Shown piece after piece: positions 8,153 to 20,223 of a stretch of 64,000 bases of DNA (the stretch's first letter is position 1; each line of letters opens with the position of its first letter). Source of the stretch: Dermacoccus abyssi (GTDB lineage Bacteria; Actinomycetota; Actinomycetes; Actinomycetales; Dermatophilaceae). The stretch is taken from assembly GCF_034541975.1 (NCBI RefSeq), contig NZ_JAVYJM010000001.1; one strand, written 5' to 3'. The translations under genes and the position numbers were made by a program. The notes beneath the pieces were generated by a model, which saw only the letters and a list, made by a program, of their open reading frames with translations, was not told the DNA's origin and made no database searches.

Positions 8153-8881
8153 GTGGCGACCCTCATCCTGCTCCGACACGGACGTACGACGGCCAATGCT
8201 TCAGGTGTTCTGGCCGGTTGGACGCCCGAAACCCACCTCGACGACACCGGCCGAACGCAAGCCTCCGCCATGGCCGAGTCGATCTCCGCGGCGACGACTC
8301 CCGTACGCCTCGTGACGTCGCCGCTCGTGCGCTGTCGCGAGACGGCAGCCCCTCTCGCGGAGCGCACCGGCTTGGTGCCCGAGGAACATGACGGCATCGG
8401 CGAGTGCCACTACGGAGCGTGGACGGGGCGCCCGCTCGTCGAGTTGGCGAAGGAACCGCTGTGGAAGGACGTCCAGGAGGCCCCCTCCGCCGTCACTTTC
8501 CCGGCGAGCGAAGCGTTCGAGCACGAGTCGATGCGCGACATGCAGCGTAGGGCCGTCGAGACCGTCCGGGGGATCGACGCCGGGGTCGAGCAGGCCCACG
8601 GCGCGAGTGCCACGTGGGTTGCCGTGAGCCACGGCGACGTCATCAAGGCGGTGCTCGCCGACGCTCTGGGCACACCGCTCGACGACTTCCAGCGGATCGT
8701 CGCCTCGCCCGCCTCGGTCAGCATCGTGCGCTACACGTCGTCACGGCCGTTCGTCCTCCTCATGAACCACACCCACGGCGGGCTGCGTGACGTGCTCACC
8801 CACCAGGCGACGAGCGGCTCGGACGCCACCGTCGGCGGATCGAGGGGCGTCACGGACACCGCGTCTGGACAGCGCAATTAG
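8153..8881 (+). CDS. MSMEG_4193 family histidine phosphatase
   Basis: The 242-residue protein belongs to the histidine phosphatase (phosphoglycerate mutase-like) superfamily: the phospho-acceptor RHG is in LILLRHGRTTAN, the conserved Arg and Glu in SPLVRCRETA and ECHYGAWTG, and the second His in VAVSHGDVIKAVL. This subfamily is found upstream of DUF3090, SCO1664 and mshC, exactly as here. The substrate is unknown; the linkage hints at a phosphorylated sugar, cyclitol or thiol intermediate (inference). The GTG start is 6 nt past a TAGGCT -10 box. Confidence 0.85.
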   Translation: MATLILLRHGRTTANASGVLAGWTPETHLDDTGRTQASAMAESISAATTPVRLVTSPLVRCRETAAPLAERTGLVPEEHDGIGECHYGAWTGRPLVELAKEPLWKDVQEAPSAVTFPASEAFEHESMRDMQRRAVETVRGIDAGVEQAHGASATWVAVSHGDVIKAVLADALGTPLDDFQRIVASPASVSIVRYTSSRPFVLLMNHTHGGLRDVLTHQATSGSDATVGGSRGVTDTASGQRN

Positions 8882-8884
8882 GCT
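8879..8884 (+). promoter_or_regulatory. -10 element of the DUF3090 gene
   Basis: TAGGCT begins inside the preceding stop codon (TAG) and ends 6 nt before ATG 8891, so DUF3090 may have its own leaderless transcript as well as read-through. Confidence 0.5.
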
Positions 8885-8890
8885 GGAGCC

Positions 8891-9412
8891 ATGCCAGTGC
8901 TCGAGTTCGTTCATCCTCAGCGCTTCGTCGCCGGTACGGTCGGCGAGCCGGGGGCCCGTGAGTTCTATCTCCAGGTGCGCGAGCCGCGCCGCGTCGAGGG
9001 CGTCGCCATCGAGAAGCAGCAGGTGGAACTCCTCGCCGAGCGTGTTGCCGAACTGCTCGACGAGGTGGGAGCCGACCGTGACGTTCCTGCTGCGCCGCAG
9101 GACAACGACCCCCTCGAGCTGCCTGTCGACCCGATCTTCCGGGTCGGCAGTATGAGCGCCGCGTGGAATCCGACGACGCAGTTGCTGAGCATCGAGTGCC
9201 ACGACCTCGAGCACGAGGTGGGCGCCAGCGACGAGACCGACGGCGAGCAGACGACTCTGCGCGTCGTCATGACCCCCAGCGTGGCGCGAGAGTTCTCCCG
9301 CCGTTCGATCGCCCTCGTCGCGCAGGGCCGACGTCCGTGCCCGCTGTGCAACGAGCCGCTCGATCCCAGCGGTCATGTCTGCCCTCGAGCCAACGGGTAT
9401 CGCCGCCGTTGA
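8891..9412 (+). CDS. DUF3090 family protein with C-terminal zinc-ribbon-like motif
   Basis: The 173-residue protein begins with the conserved FVHPQRFVAGTVGEPGAREFYLQ-type DUF3090 core and ends with CPLCNEPLDPSGHVCPR, four potential metal ligands (three Cys and a His). The family is confined to actinobacteria and has no known biochemical role. It sits in the conserved phosphatase-DUF3090-SCO1664-mshC order, and its stop overlaps the next start (TTGA). Confidence 0.85.
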   Translation: MPVLEFVHPQRFVAGTVGEPGAREFYLQVREPRRVEGVAIEKQQVELLAERVAELLDEVGADRDVPAAPQDNDPLELPVDPIFRVGSMSAAWNPTTQLLSIECHDLEHEVGASDETDGEQTTLRVVMTPSVAREFSRRSIALVAQGRRPCPLCNEPLDPSGHVCPRANGYRRR

Positions 9413-10245
9413 GCGAATCCAAGGAATCGGGAGGTTCGCTCCCTGAGCACGCGCGGTGGACGCTCGAAGGGCGACTCGTCGAGGCGTCCAACGTCGTCCT
9501 GCGCATGGCCGACGTGAGTTCACTCGCCGCGGTGCCGGACGACCCGAGCGAGCTCCCGGACGACGCAGCCCGCGCCGTGTTCAAGCCCGTGGCGGGCGAG
9601 CGTCCGCTGGCCGACTTCCCCCGAGGCACCCTCGCGCACCGGGAGGTTGCGGCGTCCCTCGTGTGCGCCGCGCTCGGCTGGGATCACGTTCCCGAGACCC
9701 GGTGGTTCGAAGACGACCTGGGCGAAGGCTCACTGCAGCGCTGGGTGGGTCCCCTCGTCCCGACGGAGCAGGCACACGTCGCGCTGCTCGACGAGGAGGA
9801 GTTCGTCTCCCAGCGGGGGTCGGTCCACCCGATCGCCGCGTTCGAGGGTGAGGACGGACCACTCGTCCTCGTCCACACCGACACGCCCGCCCTGCGGCGA
9901 ATCGCCGTGTTCGACGTCGTGACGAACAACGCAGACCGCAAGGGCTCCCACCTCATCGAGACACCCGAGGCACTGTTCGCCATCGACAACGGCCTCACCT
10001 TCCACACCGACGACAAGCTGCGCACCGTCCTGTGGGGCTTCGCCGGTGACCCACTGGAGGAGCCCATCGAGAACGCCCTCCGCCGCCTTGTCGCGGCGCG
10101 AGGGCAGCTCACGCAGGAGCTGGCCTCGCTCCTCACACCGGCCGAGATCGAGGCGCTGCACGCGCGCACCGACGTGCTGCTCGAAGCAGGCACCTTCCCG
10201 GACCCACCCGAGGAGCGCTACGGCCTGCCCTGGCCGCCGCTGTGA
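9409..10245 (+). CDS. SCO1664 family protein (kinase-like fold, unknown function)
   Basis: The 278-residue protein contains LVEASNVVLRM, AVFKPVAGERPLADFPRGTLAHREVAA and FDVVTNNADRKGSHLI followed by FAIDNGLTFH. The pattern of a lysine (FKP), then NNADRK and IDNG, resembles the ATP-binding and catalytic loops of HipA/PI3K-like kinases, so a kinase is plausible but not proved. The start is TTG 9409, overlapping the DUF3090 stop by 4 bp; no better in-frame start lies nearby. Confidence 0.8.
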   Translation: MSESKESGGSLPEHARWTLEGRLVEASNVVLRMADVSSLAAVPDDPSELPDDAARAVFKPVAGERPLADFPRGTLAHREVAASLVCAALGWDHVPETRWFEDDLGEGSLQRWVGPLVPTEQAHVALLDEEEFVSQRGSVHPIAAFEGEDGPLVLVHTDTPALRRIAVFDVVTNNADRKGSHLIETPEALFAIDNGLTFHTDDKLRTVLWGFAGDPLEEPIENALRRLVAARGQLTQELASLLTPAEIEALHARTDVLLEAGTFPDPPEERYGLPWPPL

Positions 10246-10251
10246 GCGCGT

Positions 10252-10257
10252 TAGGCT
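10252..10257 (+). promoter_or_regulatory. -10 element of mshC
   Basis: TAGGCT ends 7 nt before GTG 10265; no ribosome-binding site is present between, consistent with a leaderless mshC mRNA. Confidence 0.5.
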
Positions 10258-10264
10258 GGGCGGC

Positions 10265-11527
10265 GTGAAATCGTGGTCCGCGCCCTCCCTGCCCGCCGTC
10301 TCGACCACCGCAGGAGCGGACACGCCGTTCGCCCTCTTCGACACGGCCGCCGGGAAACCCCTTCCGATCGAGCCCGCCGAAGCAGCCGGCATGTACGTCT
10401 GCGGCATCACTCCGTACGACGCGACGCACCTCGGTCACGCGGCCACCTACGTCACCTTCGACCTGGCCCACCGCGTCATGCGGGACATGGGCATGAAGGT
10501 CACCTACGTCCAGAACGTCACTGATGTCGACGACCCACTGCTCGAACGTGCCGCCCGTGACGGTGTCGACTGGCGCGACCTCGCCACGAGCGAGATCGAG
10601 CTCTTCCACGGCGACATGGAAGCCCTTGCCGTTCTGCCGCCGCAGCACTACATCGGCGTCGTCGAGTCCATGGGCTCACACGCGGCCAACGTGACGAAGC
10701 TCGTCGAGTCCGGCGCGGCCTATGCCTCGCCGGTGCCCGAGGGTGAGGACGTCGCCGACGGCGCGGCGGACATCTACCTCGACCTCGCGCAGCAGCCGAC
10801 GTTCGGCGACCTGTCGCACTGGAATCGCGAGCAGATGCTCGACGTCTACGCCGACCGTGGCGGCGACCCCGAGCGGCCCGGTAAGCGCGACGCGCTCGAC
10901 CCGCTCCTGTGGCGCGCGGAGCGCGCGGGGGAGCCCGCCTGGAACGGCGGTTCGGTCATCGGACGCGGTCGCCCCGGATGGCACATCGAGTGCACCTCGA
11001 TCGCGCTCGAGCACCTCGGTACCGGTTTCACTCTGCAGGGCGGCGGCACCGACCTCGTCTTCCCGCACCACGAGATGAGCGCGGTCCAGGCCGTCGCGCT
11101 CACCGGGCAGGTGCCCTTCGCCCGTCACTATGCCCACCAGGGCATGGTCGGGTACGAGGGCGAGAAGATGAGCAAGAGCAAGGGCAACCTCGTCAAGGTC
11201 TCCGTGTTGCGCCGTGAGGGCGTCGACCCGATGGCCATTCGTCTCGTCATGCTCGCGCAGCACTACCGCAGCGACTGGGAGTACACCGACGCCATGCTCG
11301 AGGCGGCCAAGGAGCGACTGGCACGCTGGCGTGCCGCCACGTCCAACGATCGTGGGGACGCCGAGGCCGTCGTCGCAGATCTGCGCCGGGCCCTGCGCAA
11401 CGACCTCGACACCGCATCGGCGCTCGCCGCCGTGGACGCTTGGTGTGAGACCGCGGAGAACGAGGCCATCGGTTCCGGTGGCCAGGTCCGCGAAGCGGTC
11501 GAGGCCCTGCTCGGCGTCCGCCTCTGA
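10265..11527 (+). CDS. mshC: Cysteine:1D-myo-inosityl 2-amino-2-deoxy-alpha-D-glucopyranoside ligase
   Basis: MshC joins cysteine to GlcN-Ins in an ATP-dependent step of mycothiol biosynthesis, the main low-molecular-weight thiol of actinobacteria. The 420-residue protein is a shortened cysteinyl-tRNA synthetase: HIGH-like motif THLGHA at about 55, KMSKS in EKMSKSKGN at about 300, and zinc ligands in YVCGITPYD, WHIECTS and FPHHEM. It lacks the long C-terminal anticodon-binding domain of CysRS, which favours mshC over cysS. It ends the phosphatase-DUF3090-SCO1664 block. Confidence 0.93.
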   Translation: MKSWSAPSLPAVSTTAGADTPFALFDTAAGKPLPIEPAEAAGMYVCGITPYDATHLGHAATYVTFDLAHRVMRDMGMKVTYVQNVTDVDDPLLERAARDGVDWRDLATSEIELFHGDMEALAVLPPQHYIGVVESMGSHAANVTKLVESGAAYASPVPEGEDVADGAADIYLDLAQQPTFGDLSHWNREQMLDVYADRGGDPERPGKRDALDPLLWRAERAGEPAWNGGSVIGRGRPGWHIECTSIALEHLGTGFTLQGGGTDLVFPHHEMSAVQAVALTGQVPFARHYAHQGMVGYEGEKMSKSKGNLVKVSVLRREGVDPMAIRLVMLAQHYRSDWEYTDAMLEAAKERLARWRAATSNDRGDAEAVVADLRRALRNDLDTASALAAVDAWCETAENEAIGSGGQVREAVEALLGVRL

Positions 11528-11548
11528 GTCACACTCCGACTCTCGCGA

Positions 11549-11584
11549 GGATCGGCCCGTCCCCACGTGGGGGCGGGCCGGTCC
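11549..11584. terminator. Hairpin between convergent mshC and PAC2 gene
   Basis: A 16-bp stem with two G-T pairs and an ACGT loop lies 22 bp after the mshC stop and 12 bp from the stop of the opposing gene. Confidence 0.8.
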
Positions 11585-11596
11585 TTGTTCGTGCGC

Positions 11597-12475
11597 TCAG
11601 AGCTGGTCGTCGTCGCGGCGGCGCAGGAACTGCTCGAACTCCTGCGCGATGGCGTCTCCCGACGCCTCGGGCAGTTCGGTGACGTCGACGGTGTTCTCGA
11701 GCGTGTCGACGTAGGACGCCATCTCACCGTCCTCCGCCACGAGGTCGCTCACACCCCGTTCCCACGCGCGCGCCTGCTCCTCGAGATCGGCCAGGGGGAG
11801 CGGCGTCTCGAGAAGGCGTTCCAGCGCGCTGACGACGGTCAGGGAGACCTTCGGCTGGGGCCCACCGAGCGCGTATCGAGGAACGGTCACCCACATCGAG
11901 AGCGTCTCGTACGCAGTGCGCCCGAGGGCGTCGACGAGCACCCCGACGATGCCCGTCGGTCCGATGTAGGTGGGTGTCCGTGCGTCGTGGGCCGCCCGGG
12001 TCACCGGCTGAGGGGAGGTGAAGGCGACGGGGAACGGACGCGTGTGGGCAACTTCGCCGTCGAGCACGCCGCACAGGACCACGCGACGGGGGTTCACGTC
12101 GTCGAGCATCGTGAGCAGTTCGTCGAGGAACGCCTTCCAGCGGAACGACGGTTCGATGCCCTTGACGAGCAGCACATCGCCCACCCCGGCCACCACCGCG
12201 TGGTGGACCTCGGTCGTGCGCCAGATGATGCGACGCTCGCCGTCGACGACGTCGACGCGCGGCTGGTTGACCTGGAAGTCGTAGTAGTCCTGAGGATCGA
12301 TGTCGGCCCACAGCCGAGCCTTCGTCTGGGTGACGAGGTGGTCGACGGCGTCCAGGGCCGCACCGGACACGTCGTTCCACCCCTGGAACGCGACGATGAC
12401 GGTGGGCGCGGTCTCGGTGACGAGTTCGAAGTGACGACGCACTGCGGGCACCCCTTCGGGTCGAAAGATCGGCAA
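11597..12475 (-). CDS. PAC2 family protein (proteasome-assembly-chaperone-like fold)
   Basis: The 292-residue protein has the PAC2 core: VIVAFQGWNDVSGAALDAVDHL, then VVLCGVLDGEVAHTRPFPV and YIGPTGIVGVLVDALG, with an acidic C-terminus rich in Asp and Glu. PAC2 proteins are common in actinobacteria, with and without proteasomes; their role in bacteria is not established. The start is TTG 12475, preceded by CATACT, or GTG 12451; neither has a strong ribosome-binding site. It is convergent with mshC. Confidence 0.82.
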   Translation of the reverse strand: MPIFRPEGVPAVRRHFELVTETAPTVIVAFQGWNDVSGAALDAVDHLVTQTKARLWADIDPQDYYDFQVNQPRVDVVDGERRIIWRTTEVHHAVVAGVGDVLLVKGIEPSFRWKAFLDELLTMLDDVNPRRVVLCGVLDGEVAHTRPFPVAFTSPQPVTRAAHDARTPTYIGPTGIVGVLVDALGRTAYETLSMWVTVPRYALGGPQPKVSLTVVSALERLLETPLPLADLEEQARAWERGVSDLVAEDGEMASYVDTLENTVDVTELPEASGDAIAQEFEQFLRRRDDDQL

Positions 12476-12533
12476 GCGTTCCAGTATGCGGCCACGAGGC
12501 TGCGCGCACCAAGGCCGGTACCTCGCTCCCGCT

Positions 12534-12539
12534 TAGCAT
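12534..12539 (+). promoter_or_regulatory. Candidate -10 element of metH
   Basis: TAGCAT would start transcription near 12546, leaving a leader of about 30 nt that carries the AAGGGAC ribosome-binding site before GTG 12576. There is no room for a cobalamin riboswitch in this leader. Confidence 0.4.
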
Positions 12540-12575
12540 GTGGCGTTCAGACCATCTTCGGTGAAGGGACGTCAC

Positions 12576-16352
<3,777 letters not shown>

Positions 16353-16354
16353 CC

Positions 16355-17074
16355 GTGAACCCGACGCCCCACCTCACGCGCCTCGAGCAGCGTGTCACGC
16401 ACGCCCCGACGAGGCCTCACGGCGTGCTGTGGGACATGGACGGAACACTCATCGACACCGAGCCGTACTGGATGGAGGCCGAGAACGACCTCATCGAGTC
16501 GCACGGCGGCACGTGGAGCGACGCCCAGGCGTTCCAACTGGTCGGCAACGCGCTCATCGTCTCGGGGCGCATCATCAAGGAACAGACCGGCATTCCCCTC
16601 ACGCCGGAGGAGATTGTCGACGCCCTGCTCGAACGTGTCGTCGTCAAGCTGCGTGAGCACGTGCCGTGGCGACCGGGGGCTCGCGAGCTCCTGCTCGCGG
16701 CGCGCGACGCGGGTCTACCGTGCGCCCTCGTCACGATGTCGTACGAGTCGTTCGCCCGGGTTCTCGTCGATTCCCTGCCTGCGGGGACGTTCGAGGTCGT
16801 CGTCACCGGCGACATGGTCGAACACGGCAAGCCGCACCCGGAGCCGTACCTGCGGGCCGCACACAACCTCGCGCTCGCGCCCGAGCAGTGCGTCGCGATC
16901 GAGGACTCGGCGACGGGCGTGCGCTCGGCCGTCGCGGCCGGCGTCCCCACGCTCGCCGTGCCGCATCTCGTCGAGATTCCGCAGCTCGACGGCCTCGTGG
17001 TCGTCCCCGACCTCGCCGCCGTCAGCCTCGACGACCTGCCGCGTCTGGCAGAGCGGGCTCGGGCGACGCGCTGA
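16355..17074 (+). CDS. HAD superfamily hydrolase (beta-phosphoglucomutase/phosphatase type)
   Basis: The 239-residue protein has HAD motif I in WDMDGTLIDTEP (nucleophile Asp), motif II in LVTMSY, motif III Lys in EHGKPHPEPY and motif IV in IEDSATGVRSA. A helical cap of about 75 residues sits between motifs I and II (subfamily I, like phosphoglucomutases and small-sugar phosphatases). It starts with GTG only 2 bp after the metH stop, so the pair is co-transcribed. The substrate is unknown. Confidence 0.85.
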   Translation: MNPTPHLTRLEQRVTHAPTRPHGVLWDMDGTLIDTEPYWMEAENDLIESHGGTWSDAQAFQLVGNALIVSGRIIKEQTGIPLTPEEIVDALLERVVVKLREHVPWRPGARELLLAARDAGLPCALVTMSYESFARVLVDSLPAGTFEVVVTGDMVEHGKPHPEPYLRAAHNLALAPEQCVAIEDSATGVRSAVAAGVPTLAVPHLVEIPQLDGLVVVPDLAAVSLDDLPRLAERARATR

Positions 17075-17122
17075 CGCTCGAGCCGGCCCGGCAGGCCGTG
17101 GCACAGGCGAATGTGACCGAAA

Positions 17123-17172
17123 ATCGCAGATGGGTACGCCGTTCGCGCATGTGGACGTAGATCGCAGATGGG
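17123..17172 (+). repeat. Twelve-base direct repeat ATCGCAGATGGG, two copies
   Basis: Copies at 17123-17134 and 17161-17172 are identical and 38 bp apart (start to start) in the 171-bp non-coding gap between the HAD gene and thiC. No promoter or gene explains them. Confidence 0.4.
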
Positions 17173-17196
17173 GTGGACACGGACGGAGACAAGAGT

Positions 17197-17234
17197 CGGT
17201 GAGGGGCGGAGTCGCGTCGCTCCACCCCTCACCG
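17197..17234. terminator. Hairpin downstream of thiC
   Basis: Fifteen-base arms CGGTGAGGGGCGGAG and CTCCACCCCTCACCG pair with one mismatch around an 8-nt loop, 12 bp from the thiC stop on the minus strand. Confidence 0.7.
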
Positions 17235-17245
17235 TTGCGAACCCG

Positions 17246-19111
17246 TCAGTCCTGGGGCGTGGGGGTTGCCAGGGCGTGGGCGGTGTCGGGTTCGACGTAG
17301 ACGCTGCGCCCGAGCTCGACGAACGTCTTCGACATCTGCTGCATGCCCTCACGGGCCTCGCTCTCGCTGACGACGCGCTGCTGGGCGCCGGCGTCACCGA
17401 AGCGGTCGCGCACGTCCTGACTGATGCGCATCGAGCAGAACTTCGGCCCGCACATCGAGCAGAAGTGTGCCGTCTTCGCCGCCTCGGCGGGCAGCGATTC
17501 GTCATGGAACTCGCGCGCGGTGTCGGGGTCGAGCGACAGGTTGAACTGGTCGTTCCAACGGAACTCGAAGCGCGCCTTGCTCAACGCGTCATCCCACGCT
17601 CGCGCGCCGGGGTGGCGCTTCGCGACGTCGGCGGCGTGCGCCGCGAGCTTGTACGTGATGACGCCGGTCTTGACGTCATCACGGTTCGGCAGCCCGAGGT
17701 GCTCCTTCGGCGTGACGTAGCACAGCATCGCGGTGCCACCCATCGCGATCGTCGTCGCGCCGATGGCGGAAGTGATGTGGTCGTAGCCGGGTGCGACGTC
17801 GGTGACGAGCGGGCCGAGCGTGTAGAACGGCGCGCCGTCACACCACTCCTGCTGCAGGCGCACGTTCTCCTCGACGAGGTCGAGCGGCACGTGCCCGGGG
17901 CCCTCCACCATGACCTGGACGTCGAACTGCCATGCCCGCTTCGTCAGCTCGGCGAGGGTGCGCAGCTCGGAAAGCTGCGCCTCGTCGTTGGCGTCGGCAG
18001 TGCAGCCAGGGCGCAGGCCGTCACCGAGGGAGAAGGCGACGTCGTAGCGGGCGAAGATCTCGCACAGCTCGTCGAAGTGGGTGTAGAGGAAGTTCTCCTC
18101 GTGGTGCGCGAGACACCAGCCGGCCATGATCGAGCCGCCGCGGCTGACGATGCCCGTGATGCGCTCGGCCGTCATCGGCACGTAGCGCAGCAGCACGCCG
18201 GCGTGAATCGTCATGTAGTCGACGCCCTGCTCGCACTGCTCGATGACGGTGTCGCGAAAGATCTCCCACGTCAGCTTGTCGGCCTCACCGTTGACCTTCT
18301 CGAGGGCCTGGTAGATCGGCACAGTGCCGATCGGGACGGGGGAGTTGCGGATGATCCACTCGCGCGTCGTGTGGATGTCGTCACCGGTCGACAGGTCCAT
18401 GACGGTGTCGGCGCCCCACGTCGTCGCCCACGTCAGCTTGTCGACCTCCTCGGCGATCGACGACGTCACGGCCGAGTTGCCTATGTTCGCGTTTACCTTG
18501 ACGAGGAAGCGGCGCCCGATGATCATCGGCTCGCTCTCCGGGTGATTGACGTTGGCCGGGATGATCGCGCGCCCGGCGGCGACCTCGTTGCGCACCAGTT
18601 CGACGGCGCAGTTCTCGCGCGCCGCGACGAATCGCATCTCGGGGGTGATCAATCCCTTGCGGGCGTAGTGCATCTGGGTGACGACGGCACCGCCCTTGGA
18701 GCGCAGCGGTGCGCGACGTTCGCCGCGCCACTCGCGGCTCGCCTCACCGCGTCGGACGGCCGAGCGGCCGTCGTCGAGCAGGGTGCGTTCCCGACCGGCG
18801 TAGGTCTCGACGTCGTCGCGCTCGGCGATCCACTCGGCGCGCAGCGGCGGCAGCCCGACCTCGGGGTCACTGCCCGGGCCGGAGGTGTCGTACAGCTCGA
18901 CGGGAGCGTTGGCCGCGCCGGTGCCGGGGGAGTTGTCGAGGATGACCTCGGTGTAGGGCACGCGCAGGCCGTCCGCGTCGCGGTACTGCTTCCGGCGAGC
19001 GTCCGATCCGTCAGCGGGGGTGGTCGCGCGCGTCTGAACGGGGGCCGACGTCGGCGACGTGGCTGCTCGGTCGGTGGTGGCCGCGAGCTCGCGGGAGTTG
19101 AACGTCGTCAT
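17246..19111 (-). CDS. thiC: Phosphomethylpyrimidine synthase
   Basis: ThiC rearranges aminoimidazole ribotide to HMP-phosphate for thiamine biosynthesis, a radical SAM reaction. The 621-residue protein carries the C-terminal non-canonical cluster motif CSMCGPKFCSM (CxxCxxxxC) near residue 545, the substrate region (IIPANVNHPESEPMIIGR, NANIGNSAVTSSI) and MVEGPGHVPL. The N-terminal 130 residues are the ThiC-associated domain. ATG 19111 follows GGAGGCACC. An in-frame ATG at 19234 lies inside the riboswitch and is not used. A TPP riboswitch ends about 100 nt upstream. Confidence 0.97.
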   Translation of the reverse strand: MTTFNSRELAATTDRAATSPTSAPVQTRATTPADGSDARRKQYRDADGLRVPYTEVILDNSPGTGAANAPVELYDTSGPGSDPEVGLPPLRAEWIAERDDVETYAGRERTLLDDGRSAVRRGEASREWRGERRAPLRSKGGAVVTQMHYARKGLITPEMRFVAARENCAVELVRNEVAAGRAIIPANVNHPESEPMIIGRRFLVKVNANIGNSAVTSSIAEEVDKLTWATTWGADTVMDLSTGDDIHTTREWIIRNSPVPIGTVPIYQALEKVNGEADKLTWEIFRDTVIEQCEQGVDYMTIHAGVLLRYVPMTAERITGIVSRGGSIMAGWCLAHHEENFLYTHFDELCEIFARYDVAFSLGDGLRPGCTADANDEAQLSELRTLAELTKRAWQFDVQVMVEGPGHVPLDLVEENVRLQQEWCDGAPFYTLGPLVTDVAPGYDHITSAIGATTIAMGGTAMLCYVTPKEHLGLPNRDDVKTGVITYKLAAHAADVAKRHPGARAWDDALSKARFEFRWNDQFNLSLDPDTAREFHDESLPAEAAKTAHFCSMCGPKFCSMRISQDVRDRFGDAGAQQRVVSESEAREGMQQMSKTFVELGRSVYVEPDTAHALATPTPQD

Positions 19112-19211
19112 GATGGTGCCTCCTTCGGATCGGGCGAAGGCACGGCAAGACCCCACGCAACAGATGTCGACGAACGTCGGCACCGAACGGAGGATGAGCG
19201 ACCACGAGGTC

Positions 19212-19306
19212 TCCTTGGCTGCCTGCGCCGGCATGATCCGGGTCAGGTCGGGTAGCGGTCGGAGCAGTATCAGCTCCCTCTCAGCCCTGTTCTCAGGACT
19301 CCCACG
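19212..19306 (-). ncRNA. TPP riboswitch (THI element) controlling thiC
   Basis: Read on the minus strand, the segment contains CTGAGAGGGAGC, then the paired core ACCTGACCCGGATCATGCC followed by GGCGCAGG, the most conserved parts of the thiamine-pyrophosphate aptamer, closed by GTGGGAGTCC at the 5' side. About 100 nt lie between it and the thiC ATG. Binding of TPP is expected to reduce thiC expression. The AAGGAG just after the aptamer is too far from thiC to be its ribosome-binding site. Confidence 0.9.
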
Positions 19307-19350
19307 AAGGACGCTTCCGACTATGGCACATCCCGGCAGACGAACGTGAC

Positions 19351-19391
19351 GAAGGGGTCCGTCAGGTTCATGACGAACCTGACGGACCCCT
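19351..19391. terminator. Long perfect hairpin between FMN reductase gene and thiC leader
   Basis: An 18-bp perfect stem (19351-19368 with 19374-19391) and a 5-nt loop lie 19 bp beyond the stop of the minus-strand FMN reductase gene and insulate the thiC riboswitch. Confidence 0.8.
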
Positions 19392-19409
19392 TCCGGTCAC
19401 GGGTCGTGC

Positions 19410-20120
19410 TCAGCCGCGCAACATCTCTTCCATCGTCGGCACCGCGACGAACGGATCGCGCGCCCGATTGCGCGTATCGGCAAGCGTACGAAACGATTTC
19501 GACGATGTTCTCGGCGCTTCTTCAACCTTGGACGAGCGCGCCTCAGAACTGCCGTTCACCGCCACGTCCGCTCCGCCGAGCCCGCGCTCTAGCTGCTGCG
19601 TCAACTCATCGGCAGCCTCGCTCGCACGCGCTTCCAGGCCTCGCCCGGCCCACTCGTCGGGCGAGGCGTAGACGGCCGTCGGCATGACGAGCGCCTTCAT
19701 GTACGCGAACAGCGGTCGCAGGGCCGTGTCCGTCACAAGCGAGTGTCGGGTGGAACCGCCCGTCGCGCCGACGATGACGGGCACGCCGCTCAGCACGCCG
19801 TCTGCAGTGGCGTCCCAGAACGACTTGAACAAGCCCGTGAAGCTCGCCTTGTACGTCGGCGTCACCGCGACCACGGCGTCGGCCGCGCCCAGCACCTCGT
19901 ACGCGTCCGCGAGCGCCGGGGGAGCGAACCGCGTCGACGACGCCGTCGTGATGTCGTGCGCCAGCGCCCGCAGGTCGATCCGCTGAGCGACGACCTCGCC
20001 GCCCTGCTCCCGCGCACTCTCGACAACCGCGTCGCACAGCAGCTGGGCGAGACGATGCGTCGACGATTCCTCACTCAGCCCGCCGCTGATCACGGCGAGG
20101 CGTGCCGTCCAGTTCGTCAT
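19410..20120 (-). CDS. CE1759 family NAD(P)H-dependent FMN reductase
   Basis: The 236-residue protein has the flavodoxin-like FMN reductase fold: LAVISGGLSEESSTHRLAQ (phosphate loop), AVTPTYKASFTGLFKSFWDA and PVIVGATGGSTRHSL. CE1759 proteins occur next to CE1758 luciferase-like oxygenases, as here, and presumably supply reduced flavin. The C-terminal 50 residues are Ser/Arg rich and probably disordered. ATG 20120 follows AAGGAGA. A 103-bp gap separates it from the oxygenase gene, with which it is probably co-transcribed. Confidence 0.87.
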   Translation of the reverse strand: MTNWTARLAVISGGLSEESSTHRLAQLLCDAVVESAREQGGEVVAQRIDLRALAHDITTASSTRFAPPALADAYEVLGAADAVVAVTPTYKASFTGLFKSFWDATADGVLSGVPVIVGATGGSTRHSLVTDTALRPLFAYMKALVMPTAVYASPDEWAGRGLEARASEAADELTQQLERGLGGADVAVNGSSEARSSKVEEAPRTSSKSFRTLADTRNRARDPFVAVPTMEEMLRG

Positions 20121-20223
20121 CGAGTTCTCCTTCGTCTCGTTGCTCTGAGTCTGGGCCGAACGTCGCCGCCGGCGTCGCCCGCCGGGCCCGGTTAGCCGAG
20201 TTGTCGGCGAACCGGGCTGATGC

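Noticed and set aside
12476..12575. Cobalamin riboswitch for metH
   Set aside because: The gap to the divergent PAC2 gene is only about 100 bp and the leader is about 30 nt, too short for the aptamer.
19232..19234. ATG at 19234 as an alternative thiC start
   Set aside because: It is part of the conserved riboswitch core and would add 41 residues not seen in ThiC; ATG 19111 has a GGAGG site.
17168..19255. A 695-codon open frame on the plus strand
   Set aside because: It is antisense to thiC and enters the TPP riboswitch region; thiC has full family similarity, this frame has none.
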